Origin: Leishmania martiniquensis
Taxonomy: Eukaryota; Euglenozoa; Kinetoplastea; Trypanosomatida; Trypanosomatidae
Reading direction: 5' to 3'
DNA: 64,000 nucleotides
NCBI RefSeq assembly: GCF_017916325.1
Contig: NC_090138.1
Span: 260,001 to 324,000, forward strand
The notes beneath the pieces were generated by a model. The model ran no database searches and had not been told where the DNA came from. It saw nothing but the letters and a program-made list of their open reading frames with translations. Position 1 is the first letter of the stretch, and every line of letters starts with the position of its first letter. A program made the translations under genes and the position numbers. Shown here in pieces: positions 18,883 to 28,900 of this stretch.

Positions 18883-19547
18883 CTAGCGCCGGCGCTGCCG
18901 ACGTGAGCCTTGCACCCTCGCCTGCACCATTGTCGTCCTCGATGGGTCGTGGGTCTCTCGAGCGTCGCTGCTGCCACCGTCGTCGCTGTCGCTGTCGCTG
19001 GGACTCTCGCTCTTAGCCATGCCGCCCGTCATGCTTGACTTCGTGCCGACAGCGCCGGCGCCGTGCCGCTGCTGTGACTGACTATCACTCGTGACGGCTG
19101 CACTGCGGCCCACCTTCCCCTTCCCTTTTCCCTGGCCTGTTGACTGCTGCTGCTGCTGTTGCCCCGTGGGCACCAGGTCGCGGTGGGCCGTGTTCGCCTG
19201 CAGCAGCTGCTCCACCTCGGCCGCCAGGCTGTTCGGCACGTCGGCGCCGTCGCTGTCGGAGGCCGAAGATGACGGCGTCGCCGCCCTCTTGTGGGCGACA
19301 TTCCCCGCGCCGACATCGGCCCCTCTCTCCTCGCGGCTCTCCGCCTCGTGCGGATGCCCTGCCCTTTCCTGCTTGCGCTGCCGCGGCGAGAAGTCCCGGA
19401 GGAGGACGGCGAGAGCTCCGCCGCTGGGGCACCGCTACGCCCCACACGGCTTCTGACATAGCAGCCTCGCCGCGCCGTCGCCGTCGCATTGGCGGCCAGC
19501 GAGGCTGCTGCTGCTGTCAGCGCCGTTTGATGCCTCAACAGCCGCAT
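18883..19547 (-). pseudogene. Small gene with apparent frameshift, mitochondrial-type N-terminus
   Basis: The first ATG after a good acceptor (19634-19635) is at 19547 and opens MRLLRHQTALTAAAASLAAN, a plausible mitochondrial targeting peptide. That frame then becomes Arg/Ser-rich with poor codon bias and ends at 19029. A second frame, offset by one base, is open from 19434 to 18883. It has almost pure G/C third positions and a more protein-like content (ALAVLLRDFSPRQRK, then AAEVEQLLQANTAHRDLVP, poly-Q, and a Ser/Asp-rich then Arg-rich tail), but it has no ATG and is closed by a TAG at 19437-19435. The two parts look like one protein of about 220 residues broken by a missing base. The G4 run at 19426-19429 is a likely site. 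This could be a sequencing error, a true null mutation or a frameshift. I do not recognise the family. Confidence 0.45.
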
Positions 19548-19633
19548 CGCCTTGAGGTTCTGTAGTCGCCTGTTGTGGACGTTGCTGCTGCCGGCTGTCG
19601 TGGCTGAGGGCTCAGCACGGTGTATATATATGT

Positions 19634-19690
19634 CTGTGTGTAAGTGATGACGGCGGGGAGGGGGAGGGGGAGGGGGAGGAGGAGGAGCGG
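19634..19690 (-). promoter_or_regulatory. Candidate trans-splice acceptor with G-quadruplex-like tract
   Basis: The plus strand at 19653-19690 has repeated runs of four to five G separated by single A, so the sense strand is a strong polypyrimidine tract. The first AG downstream on the sense strand is at 19635-19634, and the first ATG after it is 19547. Confidence 0.5.
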
Positions 19691-19921
19691 CACTGCGCTA
19701 CACTTTGCCGATAGCCCGCGGCTTTGTCTATGGGAAGAGTGACGGGAGGAGAGGGGGGAGGGGAGAAAAAAAAAACGATGCGCGCGCGTCTGTGTGTGTC
19801 TGAGACCGTCGAGGGGAGGAGGGGGAGGGGGGCAGCGACGCCGACGCCGACGCTAACGCGCATCCAACGGTTGCGCGCTATCCCGCCGCCGCCATCGCTC
19901 GCAATGGCGTCGCCGGCACAA

Positions 19922-19942
19922 CAGCAGCAGCAGCAGCAGCAG
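19922..19942. repeat. (CAG)7 trinucleotide repeat
   Basis: Seven perfect CAG units in an untranslated region between the frameshifted gene and the tubulin cofactor E-like gene. Confidence 0.9.
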
Positions 19943-20369
19943 TGTGCTTCGCGCACTTTTGATCAAACATGATGGGTTGAATGTCCGCGTGTCCGCGTAC
20001 GTATTGGATGAGGCCTTAAGGGGCGAGGGAGGGGGAGGGGGATGGCAGCCATCCGCCTGACCATCTCCGCTGCTTCCTCCCTCCCCCCTTCGTCGCCACG
20101 ACAGTGCCTTCACTCCTCTTTTTTCTTTTCTTTTTTTCTCTGCGTCCAATCTCGTCCCCAACGGCCGCCGAGCAGACGGGCCAACGACAGGTGAGGAGGA
20201 GAGAAGGGAGGGCGCGCGGGGTGGGGGCATGGGAGCGCCCGTGAACCAGACCCCCCCCGCCACCGCTCTTGGCACCCCCCCTATTTCTCTCGCTTGCCCG
20301 CTATACGTCGACTCACTCGATCGCCCCTCACTTTGCACTTTCATTCCTCCTTCACCGCGCACGTGCGTC

Positions 20370-22016
20370 TCACCGCAGAGAGGCGTCCTCGACGTAGACC
20401 ACCGCCCCATCCGACATCCCGTAGTAGGCAAGCGTCTCCAGCTCGTTGTCCAGCGGCGTCCTCGCCTCCAGCACACCGTCGTCCCCGCTGCGGTAGCTGA
20501 GCCGCTGATTGGCCGGCTTGACCTGAAAGAGATGCTGAACCAGCGACTTCAACTTGGCCACCGTCAGCGTGCTCGGCAGCCTCTGCGTGTGCTTCGCCAT
20601 CGGGTCGGACGACGAGGACGCGGTGGCGGGGGACGCCAAGGCGTAGCCATTCACAAAGAAGAGCGTGACGCTGAGCATGACGTAGCTGGTGCCCGTCATT
20701 GACAGTGCGGCGTCGCTGTCGCGCTGAATGGCGAGTACGACGTCCTTGTGCTTCTCCTTGAGCACGTCTACAAGCGGGTACGCAATGCGCGGGGGAGGGG
20801 CGGCGGTGGCTGAGACGCCAGTGTTGCCGGCGCCGTCACGCGTCTCCTGATCCCTCTGCCGCTGCAGAAGCCCACGCTGGATGTACAGCAGCTCCGAGTC
20901 CAGCCGCTCTATCGGACGCACGGTGCCGCGGTTCAGCAGCGTGATGGTTGGCAGTGCAGCCACGACGTACATGCGGCTGCACGTTTCCTTCCAGGTCGGT
21001 AGGAGGGTGCTGTATGTAATGCGAAAGGTTGTCAGCTGAGGGCAGAGAATTCGCACCGCGTCTATCGTCGCGGGACTGCACAGCGTCGCGTTGTCCTTTA
21101 GGCACAGTAGCGTTAGTGGACGGAGGAAGCGGTAGGGCTGCAGCACACCACCGTCTTCCAGCTCTGCTGTGAGGGCCTCGCCGGCAGCGGCGCGTGCAAC
21201 GATGGCCTCCGGCAGTACAAGGTCTTCCAGCTTGTTGTCGGTCAGGTAAAGCTGAGTGAGCGCTGGGAAGGCCTGCGTGATGGCGGCACTGAGGGCTTTC
21301 CAGTCTGACAGCTCGTTCTGCGCCAAGCTCAGTGTCGTGATCTGAGGGAAGACCACCTCGCCGGCAGCGGCACCTACAGCCGAGTTGTCCGCCGTCAGCT
21401 CCGCCGTCTCCGGTGGCCCCGACGGCGGCGCGACGACAAGGTCGAGTGAGGTGAGCTTGTTTGCGTCGAGGTGCAGCTCTCGCAATGTCGGCGCCTCGAC
21501 GAGAGCGCGCAGTTGCGCCAGCGAGCGGAACCCAGTGTTGTTCAAGACCAGCTTGGACAGATGCGACGACGAGAGCACCGCCGTCGCGGGTGGCGCCGTC
21601 AGCAGCAGGTCGGGCATATCGCACAGCTGCAGCGTTGCAAGGCGTGGAAGGTAGGGCATCAGCTTGCCCACCTCGGCCAACGAGAGCGCCGTGTTCTCAG
21701 ACAGGTCCAGTTCCTCCAGCCGAATCATGTTTGCTTCCTGCAGCTCGTTCTTGATTCTGCCAGCGGTCGTTGTGGCGCTGGGCTCGTGCATCGCGACACT
21801 GATGCCACAGTTGCGCAGCACGACAAGGGTGAGTCGATCATGGCAGCTCTGCTTCGCACGCGTCTGCTCCGCGCCCACAAATCGCCACTTGCCGCCCTGC
21901 GCAAAGGCAACGCCAAGCGGCTCCTCCGCGTCATCGTCGGCAGAGCCGTAGCGCCGCTTCAACGCATCCACGAAGCTGACCAAGGGCCTCGGCGTCTGTG
22001 ATGACGAGGACGCCAT
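20370..22016 (-). CDS. Tubulin-binding cofactor E-like protein lacking CAP-Gly
   Basis: A 548-residue protein resembling tubulin-specific chaperone E, which with cofactors C and D dissociates and folds alpha/beta-tubulin. After a short start the segment VDALKRRYG...KWRFVGAE...LTLVVLRNCGIS matches the region that follows the CAP-Gly domain in animal cofactor E. Leucine-rich repeats span roughly residues 60-290 (LEELDLSENTALSLAEVGKL; LRELHLDANKLTSL; LTQLYLTDNKLEDL). TYSTLLPTWKETCSRMYVVA and LLNRGTVRPIERLDSE then match the LRR cap. Residues ~455-546 form a ubiquitin-like domain. The N-terminal CAP-Gly domain that binds alpha-tubulin's C-terminus is absent, and the acceptor only 16 nt upstream leaves no room for it. 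It could instead be the CAP-Gly-less paralogue (TBCEL type). Confidence 0.85.
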   Translation of the reverse strand: MASSSSQTPRPLVSFVDALKRRYGSADDDAEEPLGVAFAQGGKWRFVGAEQTRAKQSCHDRLTLVVLRNCGISVAMHEPSATTTAGRIKNELQEANMIRLEELDLSENTALSLAEVGKLMPYLPRLATLQLCDMPDLLLTAPPATAVLSSSHLSKLVLNNTGFRSLAQLRALVEAPTLRELHLDANKLTSLDLVVAPPSGPPETAELTADNSAVGAAAGEVVFPQITTLSLAQNELSDWKALSAAITQAFPALTQLYLTDNKLEDLVLPEAIVARAAAGEALTAELEDGGVLQPYRFLRPLTLLCLKDNATLCSPATIDAVRILCPQLTTFRITYSTLLPTWKETCSRMYVVAALPTITLLNRGTVRPIERLDSELLYIQRGLLQRQRDQETRDGAGNTGVSATAAPPPRIAYPLVDVLKEKHKDVVLAIQRDSDAALSMTGTSYVMLSVTLFFVNGYALASPATASSSSDPMAKHTQRLPSTLTVAKLKSLVQHLFQVKPANQRLSYRSGDDGVLEARTPLDNELETLAYYGMSDGAVVYVEDASLR

Positions 22017-22929
22017 CAGCGATGCGCAGCGCTGTGTGTGTGTGTGTGGTGAGGGGAGGGGAGGGGATGAGCAGCGCGAAGACGGAGGCGGAGGGTGGCG
22101 TCGTGGGATGAGTGCGCCTGTGTCTGTTGTCGCAGCAGTAGCAGATTTCAGGGAGATGACTTACAGTGAGCTCTTTCGCCTCGCACCTCCGCGACAGAAG
22201 GGGGCGGATGTGTGGCGAGCGGCGATGGCCATAGTGCCATCACGGAGAGAGGGAAAGGGAGAGAAAAATGAAGAGATGGCAGAGGTGCTTGCGCGTGCGA
22301 GGAGGCCGCTCGCTAAGCCTCTTCGCATCGAAAGAGGGGCCTCCAGTGCCTTTCCACGCGCAGGAAGCGTGCCCGAGCACGCCCGCGGACGCCTGCGCCT
22401 GTGCCGGAGCTTACTCCGTCGCCCTCCTCCTCCTCCCGCCGTCCACTCGCTCATCTTTTTCGTTGCCTTCTCGCTGTCGAACGGCCCAGTGTATTTGGCT
22501 GTTGCCCACATGTCACGCAGGAGACACACAGACACCCGACGAGGGCGCACACGGAGCGGAGGGACGCGCCAGCGGAGAGGGAGGAGGAGGAGGGGGAGGG
22601 GAAGAGGGCATACGCGTACGCCTGGCGCCCACGCCTGCGCCTGCTGCGCGAATGCGCATCACGATGGAGGCGAGGGCCGTGAAAAGAGAGTACAAAAAAA
22701 GAGAACTGACATAAAAGGGAGCATGAGCACACATCATTAGCGCCGGCTGCCGTGGCTGAACCCATCGGTGCTACACGCACGCCCTCGCCCCTCTCTCAGC
22801 CGACGGACTTGGCCAGCGCCCGCTCCTCTTGCGACGGTACGAATGCCGTGATGGCGGCGGGCAGCACGAGAGGCCCCTTCTCCCCCCTTTTTTGTTTCTC
22901 TACGCGTTCGACGCGGGCTACGTGCCTCT
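22017..22929. other. Intergenic region (0.9 kb), no gene seen
   Basis: Contains the very short leader of the cofactor E-like gene, with a GT run and G-rich tract beside it, and the 3' untranslated region of the giant kinase. A GA-rich stretch lies at about 22575-22605. Open frames here lack codon bias. Confidence 0.55.
22032..22068 (-). promoter_or_regulatory. Candidate trans-splice acceptor for cofactor E-like gene
   Basis: A G/A-rich plus-strand tract at 22047-22068 is followed by a GT microsatellite, with AG at 22033-22032 on the sense strand. This leaves a leader of about 15-16 nt before ATG 22016. Confidence 0.45.
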
Positions 22930-25900
22930 CTAAGCGCCGCCGCCTAAGCGGTCACGACGAGGCCGCTGGTACGGTGGAGGCCGACAACCTCCCACGCCAC
23001 CGCCGGCAGAGGAGGCGGAGAGGTACTGCTGAAGAATCTGCGGAGACGTGAAGGAGAAGTTTTGAAAGTGGTCAAAGCCACCGCCGCCGCCGCTTCTGCC
23101 GCCGCTGCCGTCGCCACTGGTGACGCTGGCCCGACCCTCCGTGCCCCCTTCGTTATCACCGCTTGACCAGAGCGAGCTGCGGTGTCCTCTCTCGACGCTC
23201 CGATCATTGCCGCCGCTCTGCGACGAGAAGAGTAGCCGCGGTGCGGCGTTGTGCCGCCCAGCGGCACCGGCGTCGCCTTCGTCGTCATCGCTGACGCTGC
23301 GCTGGCATGGATCCATAACGTGCCGCTGTCGACGCTGCAGAGACAGCTGCGTTGACGCGCCATGCGAGCGCTGCGGCGGCTCCGCTTGGTCGGCGCAGCC
23401 GAAGTTGTCTGCGACCTCATGACAGCGTCCCGCCACTTCTTCGGTAGCGCCATCGTCAGAGGCGACGCTGGCCAGCTTGATTTTTGAGGAGGTGGCAGCC
23501 CTGCTGTCCTCGTGTGTGATCCCATACGACCACCGCCGTCCACCTTCGGCGTTGCAGCGACGATGGCTTTCGGCGCCGGTCCCGAACACCGCCAACGTCT
23601 CCTCCGAGTGATCGATCTGCTGCGACTGTCGCTGCTGCAGTTCGCGTTCGATTCGCTTGCGCTGCTGCTGCGCCCAGAACGCCTGCACGCCTCGCCGGTC
23701 GCCCGTGCCTGGGGGGCCGCCGCCGCCGCCGCTGGTGTTCGTCCCGATGGCGTCCTTTCCACCCTGGCCAAGCCCTCTGTAGCTGGGCAGGCTCGGCGTG
23801 GAAACGCCCTCGGTGTCGCTGCTGCCGGTCATTACCATTGGCGTCCCTGCGAGGGCGCTCGTGCTCGCCTCATCGTCCACTTTGTACGCAACTCCGGAGA
23901 GCGTCGTCGTGAGGGGGCCGAAGCGTTCTGCTGCGCCGCTGCCGTCGATCGTGTCGAGGCTCGCCGAGGAGGCAAACACGTTGCTGAAGAGACCGCTGGA
24001 GCAGTCGAGCGGCGGCGGCGCCTTCGCTGTGGGTTTCCGGTACAGAGCCGAAGGCGTCGCCGCCACACCGGTGGCGCCGAGGGGGTCTCTTCGACTGATA
24101 TCGCCATCGCCAATGTCCGCGTCGAGCGAGAGCGCTGCGCTAAAGGAGGAGGGGAAGATCGGGCCGCCGCAGTCCTGGTGGGGCCCAAAGGAGTCAAAGA
24201 GGTCGCCAGCGCCGCTACGATCGACCCCGGCTAACACTGTCATGGGTGAGCTGATGAGTGTGTGACGAGCCGTTGCTGCGTCCGCCTCGGTTGCGGCTGC
24301 CGAGTCGCTGCCGTTCGCGAAGTTGACGGAAGGGGCCCCTGATGATGTCGAGAAGGCATGCATCGAAGTGGACGTCGCCGTGGAAATCGAAGATGCAGAT
24401 GAGCCCAACTGCGGCAACTCAGCGCCCGCGCTGCGCGCATTGCCGGCGTCGTCCCTGCCACATGCTCTGGGTGGTGTCGGGGTCGCTGGTCGGGAGGCCG
24501 ACTCGCACGACTTGCTCGCGTCGCTCTCACTCTCTTCTTCATCTCCTCTCTCGCTCGAGTAACCGGTTGTCGTCTCCACGCCACCGTCGCCGTCATCGCC
24601 GCTGCATATTTGGTAACCCGACTCGTCCATTGCCCCGAGATCGTGACCATCGTCCGCGTCGTCGTAGGAAGTGTTTCCGCTCCCCAATCCTGTGACCGCC
24701 GTCACACTTGCGCGTGATGACTCTCCGCCGCGATCCTTCAAGCTTGGGAATGGCGCCGGCATCTGCGGGGCGCCTGAGCGCGCAGCATCGGCCCCACGCA
24801 GCACCTCGTGGCACGAGCCCCCAGGTGGTGAGCCCCCGACATCGCCGACGCTTGTGGTGCCGACAAGCGCGGCTGCCAGCTCGCCAGCGGCTTCTGCGGA
24901 CACCGTGGCACCCATCGTCGTGTGTGCTGCGATGGCGGCGATGCCAGAGAAGTCACCGACACCAGTTAGCTCCCCGGGCCGCATCATGCCGGCCACCGAC
25001 CGTACCGTGGTGGCGTGACTGGAAGGCGAGGTGGTCCCGGGCAGCGAGTCGCTCTCGGCGGGCACGGCGGGGGGCAACGGCTTCTGTAGGGGCTGCCGCT
25101 GCCTTTGCTCATCGAGTGCGAGTGACGGCGGCAACGGCAGCACGCGCGGCGCTGCATCGAATACGTCGTGACTTTCATCGGCGTTAGTGTACGACAGCGG
25201 ATGGTGATGAAGGTGGTGTAGGGCTCGGCGTTGATGCTCCCGGACAGGAATCAGTGTGTCGGCAGAGGAGGACGTCACCCGCGTGCTACTGTTGGTGTAC
25301 AGTCCGCCAGGGGCGCTGGTGCCAAGGCTCGCCGAGAGCGATCGCTGTGAGTCGTCGAAAGGCACCGTGAGCATTGAGGAAACCGACGACGTTGCGAAGG
25401 CGCTGAGGTCGCAGTGCATCTCGCCGCTGTGGCTGAGTGGTGTCGTCGGCTCCTGCAGCGGCGACGTGTACGCTGGTATCTCCTTCGCGGGGCCATGCAG
25501 AGGAGGTGCGGCGCTGCTGCCCAACAATGAGCGCGCCTGACTGGAGAGGGTGGGGGAGATGACCACAACCGGTGGTGGCTCGATGCGCCCGGTAGAGAGC
25601 GGGCCGCTGACCAATGCACCTCCCCGTCCACCGTCGCCGTAGTTGTCGACATCGTTGTCACTGCCGGCGCCACCGCCGACGCACAATGGGACTGCACTGC
25701 CGCCCCTCCACCCGCTCCTGCTGATACTGCTCAGCATCCCGGACGCGCTGAGCGACGTGCCCTGCTGCGTCCGCGTCTTGGCATCCATAGGAGCACCGTC
25801 ACAGCTGCGAGCGTCCGCGGTCGAGGCCATCACGGCAGCAGTGGTACCGTCACTCGTGGTCGCCATGTCGACTGTGCCGGCAGCTTCGTTCACGGCTGCA

Positions 25901-28900
25901 GCATCATCGCCGCCGTCCACCACGTGGGCGTCATCCTCCGCGAGGGCATCCTGCTCATAGTAGCCACCACCGCCATCACGGTCCTCGTCCTCGGCTTCGT
26001 CTTCCATCACGTATGCGTGTGCCTCCTCACCTCCCACACGGAGTCCCTCAACACCATGGCCGGCTGAGAGTGCTCGGCTCTGTCGGCTGTCGGCGGCACA
26101 CCCCCTCTCGCGACGTTCGGACGGAGCAGAGCAGTGGTGTCGTGCGCCACTGGCCCTGACCGCCGCCACCGCCTCCTCCTCCTCCTTCTGCTGCTGCTGC
26201 TGCGAGTGTTCCTCCAGCGGCGGATTCGAGAGGGATGTCGATGATGTCGCAGCAAGGTTGCTCCTGTTAGCGCCAAGGAGGCGTCTTCCGTCGGTGGGGG
26301 CTGGTGTGCATGACAGCTCTGCCGCTGCCGCCATGACGACAGAGTTGCCACGGCGCGTCTCACTGGGAGTGGTCGTCGAGGCGGTAGAGGCGGTGACAGG
26401 GCCTGAAGAGCGCTGGTGGTGCCTCTTTTGAGCTACCGCCGTCACCGCCAGCGCAGCGTCCACAAAGCTCTGCGGCAGCGTCGCGGCACGGCCAAACAAG
26501 TCGCGGCGGCATTCGCCCACCGCCGCTGCCGTCTCCGCCGCGTTAGGGGGCGGTGCCACTTCTGTGGCGCTCTCAGTAACTGTCATCTCTGCTCGCGTGG
26601 CTGCAAGAGCCGCCGGCGAGGGCGCTCTCACGCCCATCGCCGCCACCGCCACTGCCGACTGTGTTGGCGCTGGCGAGCCGAGCTGGGAGTCCTCAGCTGC
26701 GACGGCCTCTCGCGCATCACGAGCGGCGGAGCTCTGCTCCGGCACCTCTGCCGGTCTTTTGGGCAATGCTACGGCACCGCGAAGGAGAACGAGTGCCGCC
26801 GTCGTCACCTCTACTGAGGGCAGCTGCAGCGGCTGGGGCTTCTCCGTCAGTCCCTGCGAGCTGCCACTTGACGTGGAGAGGGCCGACTGGTGTTGGGCGC
26901 TGGCAACAGCACTGCCAGCAGCGGGCGATGCGAGCGCGACCGGTGCGGCGGCCGCATGGGCCGCCGCCAGAGCGGGTTCGGCACCATCGTTATAGCACAT
27001 ACTGGAGCTACGGCTACTCGCGACTATAAGCTGCTGCACGTGCTGCGCCGCCTCCGTATCGAGGGGCACGAGAACGACCGGGCCACCGCCGCCACTGGCA
27101 CTGCCACTGCCGCTCACGAGCCGCTGTGTGTGGGGACCGGCTAGAGATGCCGTGAAGGTAGCGGCGCTGAAACTGCTGTTCGTGGGGGCTGCCGCCGCTT
27201 TGCTGGCGCGCATCATCATGAGCTCCTTGTGCTGCTCCTTCACCTCCTTGATGCGACGTTGCTGCTCCGCCGCGGCGGATAGTCCCGTGGCCGTCACCGC
27301 GGCCGGGAAATAGCGGAGGTCGTCGCGGGTGCGCAGCCGTGGTGCGTAGGGGGCGCGAATGCGCCGCTCCATGAAGAGCTCACGCCAGTCTTCCGGACGC
27401 GTCTGCGAGGGCAGCGAAATGGCCTCAAAGGAGGTGTGAATGCGCGAGGCAGCGGCAGCAGCGGCGGGGCTTGACCCCTGCAAGAGCAGCTGAGAGGCGG
27501 CCTGCTGCAGCGGCTCATCCGTCACCGATGCGACAGGGTCAGCCAGCGAGGTATTGGAGTCGACGACGGCGCGCACAGAGCGACGCATTTCGGCTGACAA
27601 GACGCGCCTCTGATAGACATCGTAGTACAGCTGCGAGACGACGTACGGGCAGGTGAAGAAGGGGTGCTCCAGAACAGCCTCGCCACTGAGGCGGTGCTCC
27701 ACGCGGCGGTCCAGCAGCTTCACAGTCAGGTCGCGCAGTAGCGCCTGCGCCTCCTCCATCTGCGTCACGGCGTTGCTGATGTATCGGTCGCGGGTCGCCT
27801 CGTCGAGGGTGAGGCATGAAAGCCGTTGGCGGCGCCGTTGATGGCGGAGGCGCCGCTCCTGCTCCTGCTGCTGCTCGTCATCCTGCTGCTGCTGCTGCAG
27901 CGCCGCCGGGGAGGCGGACGAGAGCAGCGCGGCGATGGTGCCGCCGTCGGTCGTGGTGAGGCGCATGGACAGGTTCGTCGGCGCGTCGCGACGCGATCGA
28001 AGGGAGTTGGATCCCATGCCGGCGAAGGAGTCGTTCGGCGGCGACTGTGGCAGCAGCCCCGGCGTGTCGCCTTCCGCACTGGCAGCCCTGGTGGGGTTTT
28101 GTGTGCCAAAATCGCTCGCGAAGGAGTTGTGCGATGTCACCGCTGCTGACGCTGTTGCCGCCGCTAGCGTCGAGCACGGCGACGCATAACTGTGGCTATG
28201 CACGTGACTGTGGTCACGTTGTTGCAGCACTGCCTTTGTCATCGCACCCTCTGACGGCTGCGACGGGGGCGGTGAGTAGTCGCAGGAGCTCTGCTGAAGC
28301 GGGGCGCCGCTGCGCGCTGAGTCGCCTGCCAGGGCTTGCTCCACCCCCTTCGCCGCTGGAGAGCGCAGCCGCACTTCGAAGCTGCGGGTGTCGGGATTGT
28401 AGAAAACCTCGGCTGTGAGGGTCGACGGCGCCGAGCTTTGCTGCAGCCGCCGCGCCACCCGGTCCTCGAACTCCAGCCGAACCTCCTCCGCGCGGTAGTG
28501 TAGCTGTGCAACGCGCGTGTGCACCTCCAATGGAGTGAGCCGGTAGTCCTCCGCCGTGATCTTCACGTCCTCCTCGACGATGGAGCGGAAGAGTGCGAAC
28601 TGATTCGGCGCGTCGAACGCTTTTCTGCCGTTCGCCCACTCGAACAAGAGACAGCCGTAACTCCACCAGTCGGTGCGGGAGTCGTGCGGCTGCCCACGCA
28701 GCATCTCCGGGCTCATGTACTGCGTCGTGCCGGTGAAGCTGTTCGCTCTACCGTCGGTGCCGCCACCAGGGGGGGAGGGGCTACCAGTATCGCCCCCCTT
28801 GACGCCGTCGCCGCTGGCAGATGAGACGATGACGGCACCCTTGCGATACTTAGCGACGCCGAAGTCTGTCAGCATCACGTGCCCATCGCTGCGCATAAGA

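Larger units (their letters stand above)
19548..20369. other. Intergenic region with G-run tract and CAG repeat
   Basis: Contains the leader of the frameshifted gene, a G-quadruplex-like tract at 19653-19690, a second G-rich tract near 19813-19830, a (CAG)7 repeat, and T-rich runs near 20120-20137. This is the 3' untranslated region of the tubulin cofactor gene. No gene is seen. Confidence 0.55.
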
